From the NCBI RefSeq assembly GCF_900142785.1, contig NZ_FRCD01000001.1:124001-188000 (forward strand): 64,000 nucleotides of DNA, in the 5' to 3' direction. The notes under the pieces were generated by a model, which searched no databases, was not told the origin of the DNA, and saw only the letters and a program-made list of their open reading frames with translations. Below are positions 49,454 to 59,341 of the stretch, piece after piece (positions within the stretch are counted from its first letter, which is position 1; each line of letters starts with the position of its first letter). This DNA comes from Chryseobacterium carnipullorum. Its GTDB lineage: Bacteria; Bacteroidota; Bacteroidia; Flavobacteriales; Weeksellaceae. The translations under genes and the position numbers were made by a program.

Positions 49454-51901
49454 ATGAACTATACAGTAAAACAAATTGCAGAGATCACCAATGCACAAAT
49501 CATTGGAGACAAAGATTTAGTGGTCAGAAATATAGCGTTCGACAGCAGAATTATCTATTCAACAAAAAATACGGCATTTGTAGCGATCAATACGCATAAA
49601 AATTCCGGTGAAAAATTTATTGAATCGGCAATAGACCGTGGTATCGGCGTGATCATTTCTGAGCATCAGTATCCGCAGTTTGAAAATATTACATGGATTA
49701 TTGTTGACAATTCGGTAGACTTTCTTCAGAAACTGTCCCGATACCATTTCGAGAATGCTCATATTAAAACTATAGGAATTACCGGAAGTAACGGAAAAAC
49801 CATTTTAAAAGAATGGCTTTATCAATGTCTGTGGAATGAGTTTCCGACTGTAAAAAGTCCGAAGAGCTTTAATTCCCAGATAGGTCTTCCGCTTTCTCTG
49901 CTACAAATTAACAGCTCACACGAACTTGGCATTTTTGAAGTAGGAATTTCAAAGCCTCACGAGATGGAAAAACTGGAAAATATTTTTCATCCCCAGATCG
50001 GGCTGCTTACCCATATCGGAAATGCCCATGCGGCCAATTTTACATCTGAAGAGGAACTTATTGATGAAAAGATCATGCTTTTTAGAGGTTCTGAAGTCAT
50101 TATTTACAATGGCGACAATGAATTGGTTGACAAAAAGATACACAAATTATATTCAAGCAAAAAATTAATTTCTTACGGGCTTAAAAAGAATAATCAGGTG
50201 TTCACTAAAGAACCAGTTTCTAAGGATGAAAAAATTACGGTGGTTTATTTTGACGAAGAAATCTCCTTCCCTGTTCATCAGAGGGATGAAGCTACGTTGA
50301 CGAATGCTTTGGCTTTGATCACTGTTTTAAAGGAAGTCAATATTGATAATCAAAAGATCGTCGAAAAACTCAATTCTTTAAAGGCTGTCGAAATGCGACT
50401 GGAAGCTATTGAAGGAATTAAAAATAATATCATCATCAATGATTCTTTTAATCTTGATCTGGACTCACTGAAAACAGCACTTCAGTTTTTGAATGAATAT
50501 AACAAATCTAAAAAATCTTTGGTTTTAACAGATATTGTAGGCGTTAATTCCAATTCTCAAGAACTTTATGAAGAAGTTTCAGAGCTTGTGAATGATCAGA
50601 AGTTTGATTCTGTATTTCTCATTGGTGATGAAATATCGAAGTTCAGTGATTTATTTAAATCTAAAACTTTTACTTTCTTAGACACCAAGGAATTAATTGA
50701 CAGTAAACATCTTACCGAAATTGAAAACCAGATCATCCTATTAAAAGGAGCGAGAAAATTTGAGATTGAAAAACTTAAAGATATCCTTGAACTCAGAAAA
50801 CATGATACTGTTCTGGAGATCAATCTGAATGCTATTCTACATAATATCAACTATCACAAATCCCTGCTGAAACCGGGAACAAAAATGATGGCCATGGTAA
50901 AAGCAAATGCTTATGGATTGGGCAGCTATGAAATCTCCGAATTTCTGCAGCACCATCATATTGATTATCTGGGTGTTGCTTATGCCGATGAAGGCATAGA
51001 GCTCCGCAAAAAAGGGATTACCACTCCTATAATTGTGATGAATCCCGAACAGCACAGCTACGAAGCGATCATTGAATATAACCTGGAACCTGAGATCTAC
51101 AGTTTCAGAGTATTGGAATTGTTTTATGATGCTGTACAGAAATCAGGCTACGATAAAAAATACCCTATTCATATCAAGCTGGAGACCGGAATGCACCGTC
51201 TTGGTTTTAAAGATTTTGAACTGGATGAGTTAAGTGAGACTTTAAGCCATAAAAATGTAAAGGTTCAAAGCATGTTTAGCCATTTATCATCTTCTGATAT
51301 GCCTGAAGAAAGGGAATTTACCCTCAGACAGTTTGAAGTTTTTGAAAAGAATTCCAGTTATCTAATTGAGAAGCTGGGTTACACTCCTCTTCGGCATATC
51401 CTTAATTCTTCGGGAATCACAAGTTATACAGACCATCAGTATGACATGGTAAGAATAGGAATCGGAATGATTGGTGAATCACCATGTAGTGAAATACAGA
51501 AACAACTTCAGTCTGTAGTAAGTTTTAAAACCGTAATTTCACAGATATCAACTGTTGATACAGGAGAATCTGTAGGTTACAGCCGAAAATATAAAGCTGA
51601 TCATTCCGCCAGGATTGCTACTATTCCTGTGGGTTATGCAGATGGAATCCCAAGACTGATTGGCAACCAGATAGGCAATGTAGGGGTCAGTAAAATCCTT
51701 ACTCCAATTGTAGGAAATATTTGTATGGATATGATGATGATCAATGTAGATCAAATCCCCAATGTAAAAGAAGGTGATACGGTCACCATCTTTAATGCAA
51801 AACCAAGTTTAAAAGAATTCGCAGGCTACTGCAAAACAATAACCTATGAAGTGTTAACGTCCATATCACCCCGGGTGAAACGGATTTATATAAAAGACTA
51901 G
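49454..51901 (+). CDS. bifunctional UDP-MurNAc-tripeptide:D-Ala-D-Ala ligase/alanine racemase
   Basis: 815 aa, two enzymes in one chain. Residues 1-about 450: Mur-ligase (MurF) with P-loop GITGSNGKTILK (about 110), adding D-Ala-D-Ala to the peptidoglycan precursor. Residues about 455-815: alanine racemase, PLP Lys in MAMVKANAYGLG (about 482), VGYADGIPR with catalytic Tyr, and CMDMMM. Fusion supplies D-Ala next to its consumer, and is a well-known Bacteroidota arrangement. One gap: the MurF central motif is less conserved (HIGNAHAANF present). Followed 2 bases later by the patatin gene. Confidence 0.93.
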   Translation: MNYTVKQIAEITNAQIIGDKDLVVRNIAFDSRIIYSTKNTAFVAINTHKNSGEKFIESAIDRGIGVIISEHQYPQFENITWIIVDNSVDFLQKLSRYHFENAHIKTIGITGSNGKTILKEWLYQCLWNEFPTVKSPKSFNSQIGLPLSLLQINSSHELGIFEVGISKPHEMEKLENIFHPQIGLLTHIGNAHAANFTSEEELIDEKIMLFRGSEVIIYNGDNELVDKKIHKLYSSKKLISYGLKKNNQVFTKEPVSKDEKITVVYFDEEISFPVHQRDEATLTNALALITVLKEVNIDNQKIVEKLNSLKAVEMRLEAIEGIKNNIIINDSFNLDLDSLKTALQFLNEYNKSKKSLVLTDIVGVNSNSQELYEEVSELVNDQKFDSVFLIGDEISKFSDLFKSKTFTFLDTKELIDSKHLTEIENQIILLKGARKFEIEKLKDILELRKHDTVLEINLNAILHNINYHKSLLKPGTKMMAMVKANAYGLGSYEISEFLQHHHIDYLGVAYADEGIELRKKGITTPIIVMNPEQHSYEAIIEYNLEPEIYSFRVLELFYDAVQKSGYDKKYPIHIKLETGMHRLGFKDFELDELSETLSHKNVKVQSMFSHLSSSDMPEEREFTLRQFEVFEKNSSYLIEKLGYTPLRHILNSSGITSYTDHQYDMVRIGIGMIGESPCSEIQKQLQSVVSFKTVISQISTVDTGESVGYSRKYKADHSARIATIPVGYADGIPRLIGNQIGNVGVSKILTPIVGNICMDMMMINVDQIPNVKEGDTVTIFNAKPSLKEFAGYCKTITYEVLTSISPRVKRIYIKD

Positions 51902-51903
51902 TT

Positions 51904-54060
51904 ATGAGAAAACTCCTGATCCTTCTCTTCGTATTTCAACTCCTGATGATCCATTCACAAGTGAAAAAGGATCTGGTCATACCAAAAAATCCAAGAATAG
52001 GCCTTTCCCTCGCCGGTGGCGGAGCTAAAGGTTTTTCCCATGTAGGAGTGCTGAAAGTATTAGATTCATTGGGAGTAAAAGTAGATTATATTTCCGGGAC
52101 CAGTATGGGTGCCATTGTAGGAGGCTTGTACGCTTCAGGATATTCCGGAAAAGAAATAGAGAAGATCATATTGGATACGGATTTCTATTCTTTGATCATG
52201 GATCCGAAATCCAGACAGGAATCTTCTTTTTTTAATAAATCCGTTGATAAATATCTTTTATCCATTCCATTAAAAAACGGGAAAATATCTCTTCCCTCCT
52301 CTATAAGTTCCGGACAAAGAAATGTCTACCTTCTCAAAGAACTTTTCAAAAATGTTTCCAATATTGATGATTTTTCCAAACTGCCGATTCCTTTTATGTG
52401 CGTCGCCACCAATCTGGAAAGCGGCAATATGGAGATCTTTGAAAAAGGTGATCTTGTACAGTCTATTATGGCCAGTTCGGCCTTCCCTTCTCTGATGGAT
52501 CCGGTAAAGATTGGGGACAGTATCTATATAGACGGAGCAATGACCGTCAATTATCCTTCAAAGCCTTTAAAGGACAAAGGAATCGATATCGTGATTGGGG
52601 TGGACCTAAATCAGGATTTATCCACAAGAGACGATTTAAACAACATTATATCCATTCTTAATCAGGTTATTGATTTCGGAATTAAAAGGGATACCAGAAA
52701 GCAATATAAGTATACAGACATCAATATCAAACCGAATCTTAAGGGCATGACCGCTACCAGCTACGATGATAAGAAGAAAATTCTTGACAGTGGCTATGTG
52801 GAGGGCATGAAATACACTGATATCCTCGACCAGCTTCCGAAACGATCATTTGACCGCCTTAGAGAGCGCGTAAATCCCATCTATTCCAATGTATATAAGA
52901 TTGACAGTATTTCCTTAGATGGAGGCAAAATATATGGCAAAAACTACGTTCTGGGTAAAATGGGGCTCCGTCTTCCTTCTATGCAGACGTATGGCAGTAT
53001 CAATAAGAAAATTGATAAACTCGTAGCAACCAATAATTACAGATTTATCAACTATGACATCATCCCTGAAAATGACGCCAATTATCTTAAACTCTACGTT
53101 ACAGAAGATGAAGCCCGTCACTTTTTGAAAGTAGGACTGCATTATGATGAAGTTTTTAAAACAGGACTTCTTCTGAATTATTCGGGGAAACGTCTTTTAT
53201 TCAAAAATTCAAATCTATCTTTAGATGTCGTTGTAGGTGATAAACCGAGATATTATCTGAATTATTTTATTGACAATGGATATATCCCTGGATTTGGGAT
53301 CTACTCTTCCGGAATGAGTTTTGACCTGAAAAATGTAGATAATAATATAGCAGATAAATGGGAATGGTTCAGAAATGAAGCCTATATCCAGTCTGTATGG
53401 AAGGATAAATTTGCTGTTGGAGGCGGGATCAGCCATGATTACTTTGGTGCCGAAATAAACGGGGAACATGAGAGGTACATGCGTTTTCTAAACCCTTATG
53501 TATTCTTAAAAAGCGATACTCAAAATGAGAAGGACTTCCCTTCCAGAGGTATTTACATCGGTGCAGAAGGTAAAGTAATCGATCTTTTGAAGTCTGAAGT
53601 AGACAAAAGAATTATCCAGGTAAAAGCAGATATCAGGATCAATATTCCACTTTCCAAGCAGTTCTCCTACCGTCTTAATCTTTACGGAGGAATTACGATT
53701 GGCGATAATCTTCCTGAATTCTACCAATACAGACTGGGTGGCATTTTTGAACAGAATCTCATCAATTTCAAGAGTTTTGGAGGTTTCTATTTTGCACAGC
53801 TAAAATCTAATAATGTTGTTCTTATCTCCAACGACCTTCAGTTTAAATTTAATAAAAGCTATTTCTTAAGCGGTAACTTTAGCTTTGCCAATCTTTCGGA
53901 TGACATCAATTTTGAAGATGCAGTTAAAGTAAACTATAGCTCAGTAGGGCTTACCGCAGGCTATAAATCGCCTTTCGGGCAGATTAAAATCAATTTTAGC
54001 CACTCACTTAAAAACAATCAAAAAGGCATATTCAGTGTTATTTTAGGACACTGGTTTTAA
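51904..54060 (+). CDS. patatin-like phospholipase with outer-membrane barrel domain
   Basis: 718 aa, signal peptide (LLILLFVFQLLMIHSQ). The patatin domain (about 30-300) has the oxyanion loop LAGGGAKGFSHVGVL, Ser nucleophile in SGTSMGA and the Asp dyad in IDGAMTVNYP. A POTRA-like segment follows (about 330-410), then a BamA/Omp85-type barrel (about 430-718, SGKRLLFKN..., ending in an aromatic strand). This PlpD-like layout displays or secretes the phospholipase. Separated from murF-alr by 2 bases and from ybeY by 4. Confidence 0.93.
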   Translation: MRKLLILLFVFQLLMIHSQVKKDLVIPKNPRIGLSLAGGGAKGFSHVGVLKVLDSLGVKVDYISGTSMGAIVGGLYASGYSGKEIEKIILDTDFYSLIMDPKSRQESSFFNKSVDKYLLSIPLKNGKISLPSSISSGQRNVYLLKELFKNVSNIDDFSKLPIPFMCVATNLESGNMEIFEKGDLVQSIMASSAFPSLMDPVKIGDSIYIDGAMTVNYPSKPLKDKGIDIVIGVDLNQDLSTRDDLNNIISILNQVIDFGIKRDTRKQYKYTDINIKPNLKGMTATSYDDKKKILDSGYVEGMKYTDILDQLPKRSFDRLRERVNPIYSNVYKIDSISLDGGKIYGKNYVLGKMGLRLPSMQTYGSINKKIDKLVATNNYRFINYDIIPENDANYLKLYVTEDEARHFLKVGLHYDEVFKTGLLLNYSGKRLLFKNSNLSLDVVVGDKPRYYLNYFIDNGYIPGFGIYSSGMSFDLKNVDNNIADKWEWFRNEAYIQSVWKDKFAVGGGISHDYFGAEINGEHERYMRFLNPYVFLKSDTQNEKDFPSRGIYIGAEGKVIDLLKSEVDKRIIQVKADIRINIPLSKQFSYRLNLYGGITIGDNLPEFYQYRLGGIFEQNLINFKSFGGFYFAQLKSNNVVLISNDLQFKFNKSYFLSGNFSFANLSDDINFEDAVKVNYSSVGLTAGYKSPFGQIKINFSHSLKNNQKGIFSVILGHWF

Positions 54061-54064
54061 TACA

Positions 54065-54487
54065 ATGATACAATTCTTTTACGAAAACTTACAGGAATCT
54101 GTCAGTACAGATTATCAAAAATGGCTGGAAGATATTATACTTTCAGAAGGGAAAAAAATAGGCGAAATCAATTATATTTTCTGCGATGACGAATATCTGC
54201 TTAAGATCAATCAGGATTATCTACAGCATGATTATTATACCGATATCATCACTTTCGATTATGTAAAAGGCAAAACAATAAGCGGAGAGATTTTCGTATC
54301 TTTGCAGCGGATTTCGGACAACGCTTCTACTCTATCCAGAGATTATGAAGAAGAACTAAAAAGGGTCTTGGCTCATGGCATTCTTCACCTCTCAGGATAT
54401 AAGGATAAGACAGAAGAAGAAGAGAAAGAAATGCGGAGAATGGAAGATCTTTACCTGGCTAAATTCAGAGATTTAAATCCTGGATAA
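54065..54487 (+). CDS. ybeY: endoribonuclease/rRNA maturation factor YbeY
   Basis: 140 aa. Metal-dependent protein for 16S rRNA 3'-end maturation. The hallmark is HGILHLSGYKDKTEEEE. The classical motif HGxLHLxGYDH has a third His; here Asp stands at that position (GYKD), which I believe is the standard Bacteroidota form. Probably last gene of the murF-alr operon. Start at 54065, four bases after the patatin stop. Confidence 0.92.
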   Translation: MIQFFYENLQESVSTDYQKWLEDIILSEGKKIGEINYIFCDDEYLLKINQDYLQHDYYTDIITFDYVKGKTISGEIFVSLQRISDNASTLSRDYEEELKRVLAHGILHLSGYKDKTEEEEKEMRRMEDLYLAKFRDLNPG

Positions 54488-54571
54488 ATTAAAGAATCAC
54501 TTAAAGGATAATCCGTAAAGTGCTAAAAGCTAGATATAATTACAACTCACTTAGAGTGCATTCTCTAAAAA

Positions 54572-54587
54572 TGTTTCACGTGAAACA
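54572..54587. promoter_or_regulatory. parS site (ParB-binding), left of mnmG
   Basis: TGTTTCACGTGAAACA matches the bacterial parS consensus TGTTNCACGTGAAACA exactly and is extended to a 20-bp perfect palindrome AATGTTTCACGTGAAACATT (54570-54589). In known chromosomes ParB spreads from such sites near the origin for segregation. Its location 48 bases before mnmG is non-coding. Confidence 0.88.
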
Positions 54588-54634
54588 TTCATAGAAAATA
54601 TTAAAATTTAAAGCTTTAAATAAGCAATATAAAA

Positions 54635-56497
54635 ATGATTTCAGATACATATGACGTAATCGTAGTAGGTGCCGGACACGCAGGTTGCGAAGCTGCAGCA
54701 GCGGCCGCTAACCTGGGTTCAAAGACCCTACTTGTTACAATGAATATGCAGACCATCGGACAGATGAGCTGCAACCCAGCCATGGGAGGAATCGCAAAAG
54801 GACAGATCGTAAGAGAGATTGATGCTATGGGAGGATACTCCGGAATTATAGCAGACAAATCAGCGATTCAGTTCAAAATGCTGAACCTTTCCAAGGGTCC
54901 TGCGATGTGGTCTCCAAGAACTCAAAATGACAGAATGCTTTTTGCTGAAGAGTGGAGATTGGCATTAGAAAATACACCCAATCTTGATTTCTTTCAGGAT
55001 ATGGTGAAACAGCTGATTGTAGAAAATAATAAGGTAACCGGAGTTATTACTTCTTTGGGAATTGAGATAAAAAGTAAATCTGTTGTTTTAACCAATGGAA
55101 CATTTCTTAATGGATTAATTCATGTTGGAGATAAACAATTAGGCGGAGGAAGAATGGGTGAACCCAGAGCATTCGGAATTACCGAACAATTGGTAAGTTT
55201 AGGTTTCGAGGCCGGAAGAATGAAAACAGGAACTCCTCCCCGGGTAGACGGAAGAAGTCTGGATTATTCCAAAATGGAAGAACAGAAAGGAGATGAAAAT
55301 CCTCAGAAGTTCAGCTATACGGACACTCCGAAATTAACAAAACAGTTAAGCTGTCATATTGTTTATACCAATGAAACGGTACACGATATTTTACGCGAAG
55401 GTTTCGACAGAAGCCCAATGTTTAATGGAACAATTCAAAGTTTAGGACCAAGGTATTGTCCGAGTATTGAAGACAAGATCAACCGTTTTGCAGAAAGAAC
55501 AAGACATCAGCTTTTCGTAGAACCGGAAGGATGGAGAACGGTTGAGATCTATGTCAACGGATTCAGTTCTTCTCTTCCTGAAGATGTACAGATCAAAGCT
55601 ATGAAACATATTCCTGGTTTTGAAAATGTAAAAGTATTCCGTCCCGGATATGCTATTGAGTATGATTACTTCCCTCCTACCCAATTAAAACATACCTTAG
55701 AAACCAAACTGATCGACAATTTATATTTTGCTGGCCAGATCAACGGAACCACAGGATATGAAGAAGCCGCAGGACAAGGCTTAATGGCCGGAATCAATGC
55801 ACACAACAAAGTACACGGTAAAGAAGATTTTATCCTTAACAGAGATGAAGCGTACATCGGTGTATTAATTGACGACCTGATTACAAAAGGAACAGAGGAG
55901 CCTTACAGAATGTTTACTTCGCGTGCAGAATACAGATTATTACTCAGACAAGATAACGCAGATATCCGATTAACGGAAAAAGCGTATCATTTAGGTCTGG
56001 CAAAAGAAGAACGTTTAAGAAAAGTAGAAACGAAAGTATCTAAGAGTCAGGAACTTGAAACCTTTTTACGAGAAACTTCTTTAAAGCCGGGTATCATCAA
56101 TCCTATTCTGGAAACTATTGAAAGTAACCCTGTAGATCAGGCCTACAGAGCTTCACAATTCCTTACACGACCTAATATTACTTTAGACAAGCTTGACGCA
56201 ATAGATTCTATCAGAGAATTCTCTTCTCAGTATGACGAAGAAGTAAGAGAGCAAGCTGAAATTAATATAAAGTATAAAGGATATATTGAAAAGGAAAAAG
56301 AAAATGTAGCTAAGCTGAATCGTTTGGAAAACATAAAAATTCCGGAAGATTTTGATTATGAAAGCATTTCTAGCCTTTCTTTGGAAGCAAAACAGAAAAT
56401 GTCCAATGTAAGACCTAAAACCATTGCACAGGCAGGCAGGATCAGTGGAGTTTCTCCAGCCGATATAAACGTTTTACTGGTGTATTTAGGACGTTAA
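54635..56497 (+). CDS. mnmG: tRNA uridine-5-carboxymethylaminomethyl synthesis enzyme MnmG (GidA)
   Basis: 620 aa. FAD enzyme that with MnmE makes the 5-carboxymethylaminomethyl group on U34. N-terminal FAD motif VGAGHAGCEAAAAAA (about 10-24), TCNPAxGGIAKG-type segment (CNPAMGGIAKGQIVREIDA), GGRMGEPRAFGIT and GTPPRVDG, TGYEEAAGQGLMAGIN, and C-terminal helical domain (YKGYIEKEKENVAKLNRLEN). Length is normal. Flanked by perfect parS palindromes on both sides. In many bacteria mnmG (gidA) lies next to the origin and parAB. Confidence 0.96.
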   Translation: MISDTYDVIVVGAGHAGCEAAAAAANLGSKTLLVTMNMQTIGQMSCNPAMGGIAKGQIVREIDAMGGYSGIIADKSAIQFKMLNLSKGPAMWSPRTQNDRMLFAEEWRLALENTPNLDFFQDMVKQLIVENNKVTGVITSLGIEIKSKSVVLTNGTFLNGLIHVGDKQLGGGRMGEPRAFGITEQLVSLGFEAGRMKTGTPPRVDGRSLDYSKMEEQKGDENPQKFSYTDTPKLTKQLSCHIVYTNETVHDILREGFDRSPMFNGTIQSLGPRYCPSIEDKINRFAERTRHQLFVEPEGWRTVEIYVNGFSSSLPEDVQIKAMKHIPGFENVKVFRPGYAIEYDYFPPTQLKHTLETKLIDNLYFAGQINGTTGYEEAAGQGLMAGINAHNKVHGKEDFILNRDEAYIGVLIDDLITKGTEEPYRMFTSRAEYRLLLRQDNADIRLTEKAYHLGLAKEERLRKVETKVSKSQELETFLRETSLKPGIINPILETIESNPVDQAYRASQFLTRPNITLDKLDAIDSIREFSSQYDEEVREQAEINIKYKGYIEKEKENVAKLNRLENIKIPEDFDYESISSLSLEAKQKMSNVRPKTIAQAGRISGVSPADINVLLVYLGR

Positions 56498-56505
56498 ATC
56501 AAAAA

Positions 56506-56521
56506 TGTTTCACGTGAAACA
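56506..56521. promoter_or_regulatory. parS site (ParB-binding), right of mnmG
   Basis: A second exact TGTTTCACGTGAAACA, with the same 20-bp palindrome AATGTTTCACGTGAAACATT (56504-56523), 9 bases after the mnmG stop codon. Distance to the first site is 1,934 bases. Confidence 0.88.
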
Positions 56522-56538
56522 TTTGTAAATTAAAAGCA

Positions 56539-56590
56539 AAAATTAAGGTATTTATGACCGTTAGAATGATTTCATAATTACCTTAATTTT
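56539..56590 (+). terminator. long hairpin after mnmG, probable terminator
   Basis: AAAATTAAGGTA (56539-56550) pairs perfectly with TACCTTAATTTT (56579-56590); inside, TTATGA (56552-56557) pairs with TCATAA (56572-56577). AT-rich with a TTTT end, so a weak terminator or another structural element. Confidence 0.55.
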
Positions 56591-56611
56591 AAATTATCAA
56601 GATATTAATTC

Positions 56612-57433
56612 ATGAGAATAAAGGATCATTTTCTTTCACAGGAAATATTTGAAATAAAAGAGACAGAAACGAAAGGGGTATTCAAGACCTCCCCTATTCC
56701 ATCCAACATTTCCAAATATTACGAAAGCGAAGATTATATTTCCCACCACCAGGATTCTGGAAGCTTCAAAGAAAAGCTGTACAAGTTCCTGCAATCATTT
56801 AATCTGCAATACAAAAAAAATATCATTGCAGACAGAATAAAGAAAGGATCAAAAGTTCTTGATTATGGATGCGGAGCTGGAGAATTTGTCAAATATATAG
56901 AAGAAGATTTTGAAACCTTTGGTTTTGAGCCTGATGCCGATGCCAGAAAAGCGGCATTGAATAAAATATCAAAAGCAACGGTACTGGACAACATTCAGAC
57001 AATTCCGGATCAGAGCTTAGATGCAATCACCTTATGGCATGTTTTCGAACACATAGAAAATCAGGATGAGATCCTAAATTTATTTCACGGGAAATTAAAA
57101 GATAAAGGACTGCTCATTATTGCAGTTCCCAACCCTACTTCCTATGATGCAAAACATTACAAAGAATATTGGGCAGCCTATGATGTACCAAGACATATTT
57201 ATCATTTCTCTAAAAATGGTATGGAAAATTTAATTTCCGAGAAGCCGGACTGGAAAATGAGAAAAATTAAACCTTTGGTCCTGGATTCGTTTTACATCTC
57301 AATGTTGAGCGAAAAATACAAAAAATCACCTCTTTTTTGGCTAAAAGCAGTCCTCTACGGAACGATTTCTAACGTAAAGGCTCTTTTTTCGAACGAATTT
57401 TCAAGTTTGATATACATTATCGAAAAAAGATAG
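56612..57433 (+). CDS. class I SAM-dependent methyltransferase
   Basis: 273 aa. Rossmann-type motif I VLDYGCGAGEFVKYIE (about residues 88-103), acidic residue at the end of strand 2 (FGFEPDAD), then ITLWHVFEHIEN, LLIIAVPNPTSYD. Methyltransf_23-type. The substrate cannot be told; such proteins act on quinones, lipids or glycans. Downstream of mnmG with its own start. A terminator follows. Confidence 0.9.
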   Translation: MRIKDHFLSQEIFEIKETETKGVFKTSPIPSNISKYYESEDYISHHQDSGSFKEKLYKFLQSFNLQYKKNIIADRIKKGSKVLDYGCGAGEFVKYIEEDFETFGFEPDADARKAALNKISKATVLDNIQTIPDQSLDAITLWHVFEHIENQDEILNLFHGKLKDKGLLIIAVPNPTSYDAKHYKEYWAAYDVPRHIYHFSKNGMENLISEKPDWKMRKIKPLVLDSFYISMLSEKYKKSPLFWLKAVLYGTISNVKALFSNEFSSLIYIIEKR

Positions 57434-57493
57434 AAAATCGATTTTTGAGCCATTTCTGAAGGCCGATTTTCATGGATTTCGACAAAAAAAATG

Positions 57494-57520
57494 AAAACCC
57501 GGAGATTTTTCCGGGTTTCT
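57494..57520 (+). terminator. terminator of the methyltransferase gene
   Basis: AAACCCGG (57495-57502) pairs with CCGGGTTT (57511-57518) around an 8-base loop, then TCTTTATT. Confidence 0.82.
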
Positions 57521-57942
57521 TTATTGGATTGATGTATATAACAAATAAAAAAATAAATTTCAAAACTCCCCTACTCCACTCTTTTAACGAATTATAAAAT
57601 CTAAAAAGACAAAGTGTAGTAATTTATAACAAATTGTCTATTTCCAAAAAATATCACTTTAAAAAAAAATGAAAATAAATTGGAGCGATTGAAATAATTT
57701 CAAAATCCTGAACCGATGTCAAAAAATTTGACCACGTGAAAAAAAAAAATAATTTTCTAAAAATGTTTGCAAATAACATATTTACTTAAAAAATAAATTT
57801 TCAATAAAATGGCAGATATCCACATCTTTTTAACAAAATAGAAAATTTAACCGTGATTTTCTAAAATGAAACCCGATTCACTCTAAATTAAAAAATAAAG
57901 CTTAAAATCAGAAACTGAAAAAAAATATTCAAAAAATAAAAA

Positions 57943-57964
57943 AGACCGTCAAGCATGACGGTCT
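57943..57964 (-). terminator. terminator of pgk
   Basis: AGACCGTCA (57943-57951) pairs with TGACGGTCT (57956-57964) around AGCA. On the pgk strand it is followed by TTTTTATTTTTT. Confidence 0.92.
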
Positions 57965-57986
57965 CCTATATATAAAAAATAAAATT

Positions 57987-59177
57987 CTATTTATTGATCG
58001 CAGCAACTCCAGGAAGTTCCAAACCTTCCAGACTTTCAAGCATTGCTCCACCACCTGTTGAAACATAACTTACTTTTTCTCCGTAACCAAATTGCTTCAC
58101 AAAAGCAACACTGTCACCTCCACCTACAAGAGAGAATGCTCCCAATTTTGTAGCTTCAGCAATACTGTCACCAAGAGCAATAGTTCCTGCCGCAAAGTTT
58201 GACATCTCAAAAACTCCGATCGGACCATTCCAAAGAATTGTTCTTGAATTTAACAATACATCATTGAACTGATCTCTGGATTTCGGACCGGCATCAAGCC
58301 CCATCCATCCTTCAGGAATTGCATAGATATCAGCCTCTTTTCTTTCAGCATCATTATTGAAATCTTCCGCTATAATAACATCCGAAGGAAGATATACTTT
58401 TACCTGGTTTTCTTTTGCTTTTCCTAAAATCTCAAGAGCCAAAGGTAGCTTGTCCTCTTCTACCAAAGACTTTCCGATTTTGCCACCCAAAGCCTTAATA
58501 AAAGTAAAGGCCATTCCTCCACCAATGATCAGATTATCTATCGCCGGAAGTATATTTTCTATAATGGTAATTTTAGTTGAAACCTTAGATCCACCTAAAA
58601 TTGCAGTTACTGGTCGCTCTCCTTTTCTTAATACTTTATCGATCGCCTGAAGCTCTTTTGCCATTAGTAAACCGAAAAATTTAGTTGATTCAAAATATTG
58701 AGCAATCACCGCTGTTGAAGCATGAGCTCTGTGAGCAGTTCCAAATGCATCATTCACGAAAGCATCACCCAGTTTTGAAAGTTGCTCAGCAAAAGCGGCA
58801 TCCCCTTTTTCTTCCTCATTGTGGAAACGAAGGTTTTCCAACAACAGGATCTCGCCAGGTTGAAGCTCAGCAGCGGCCTTTTCAGCCTTTTCTCCGATAC
58901 ATTCATCCACAAACTTCACTTCCTGTCCAAGAACGCTGGAAACTTCATCTACGATATGTTTAAGAGAGAATTCATCTTTCACTTCACCCTTTGGTCTTCC
59001 AAGATGCGTCATTAAGATCACAGAACCTCCGTCATTAAGAATTTTTTCTACGGTAGGCTTTACAGCCGTTATTCTCGTATTATCGGTCACTTTTAGCTGG
59101 TCATCCTGCGGAACATTGAAGTCCACTCTTACCAGGGCCTTCTTGTCTTTAAAATTGAAATCATTGATTGTTTTCAT
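57987..59177 (-). CDS. pgk: phosphoglycerate kinase
   Basis: 396 aa. Transfers phosphate between 1,3-bisphosphoglycerate and ADP in glycolysis. [11 protein letters not shown] (about residue 17), [20 protein letters not shown] (hinge/nucleotide side) and [27 protein letters not shown] are all present. Length is normal. It is leftward with a promoter at 59202-59228, adjacent to the DnaA-box cluster. Confidence 0.97.
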   Translation of the reverse strand: MKTINDFNFKDKKALVRVDFNVPQDDQLKVTDNTRITAVKPTVEKILNDGGSVILMTHLGRPKGEVKDEFSLKHIVDEVSSVLGQEVKFVDECIGEKAEKAAAELQPGEILLLENLRFHNEEEKGDAAFAEQLSKLGDAFVNDAFGTAHRAHASTAVIAQYFESTKFFGLLMAKELQAIDKVLRKGERPVTAILGGSKVSTKITIIENILPAIDNLIIGGGMAFTFIKALGGKIGKSLVEEDKLPLALEILGKAKENQVKVYLPSDVIIAEDFNNDAERKEADIYAIPEGWMGLDAGPKSRDQFNDVLLNSRTILWNGPIGVFEMSNFAAGTIALGDSIAEATKLGAFSLVGGGDSVAFVKQFGYGEKVSYVSTGGGAMLESLEGLELPGVAAINK

Positions 59178-59201
59178 AAATATCGTTGAATTTTCGTTTC
59201 A

Positions 59202-59228
59202 CAAATGTAAGCTTTTAAACTTTTTCAA
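59202..59228 (-). promoter_or_regulatory. promoter of pgk
   Basis: Leftward TTG (59228-59226), a 16-base spacer and TACATTTG (59209-59202); the -7 box lies 25 bases before the pgk start. Spacing is slightly short of the usual 17-23. Confidence 0.5.
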
Positions 59229-59341
59229 CAGATCCCCTGAATTAAAACTTTTCCGAAACTTTCCCCCAACCCAATCACCCACTAATCAACAATTTTTTTC
59301 TCTTTAAAGAAAAGAATAATGTAGTTGTTGTTGAGTATTGT

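Larger units (their letters stand above)
57434..57986. other. 553-base AT-rich non-coding region between the methyltransferase gene and pgk
   Basis: Convergent intergenic region. It contains the methyltransferase terminator (57494-57520), a very AT-rich stretch (57540-57940) with many A-runs, a degenerate parS-like sequence around CCACGTGAAA (57732-57741), a DnaA-box-like ATATCCACA (57816-57824, one mismatch) and the pgk terminator (57943-57964). No coding frame. Confidence 0.6.

Noticed and set aside
54065..54487. YbeY with a missing third metal His as a defective protein
   Set aside because: The GYKD variant is, to my knowledge, normal in Bacteroidota, so it is not evidence of loss of function.
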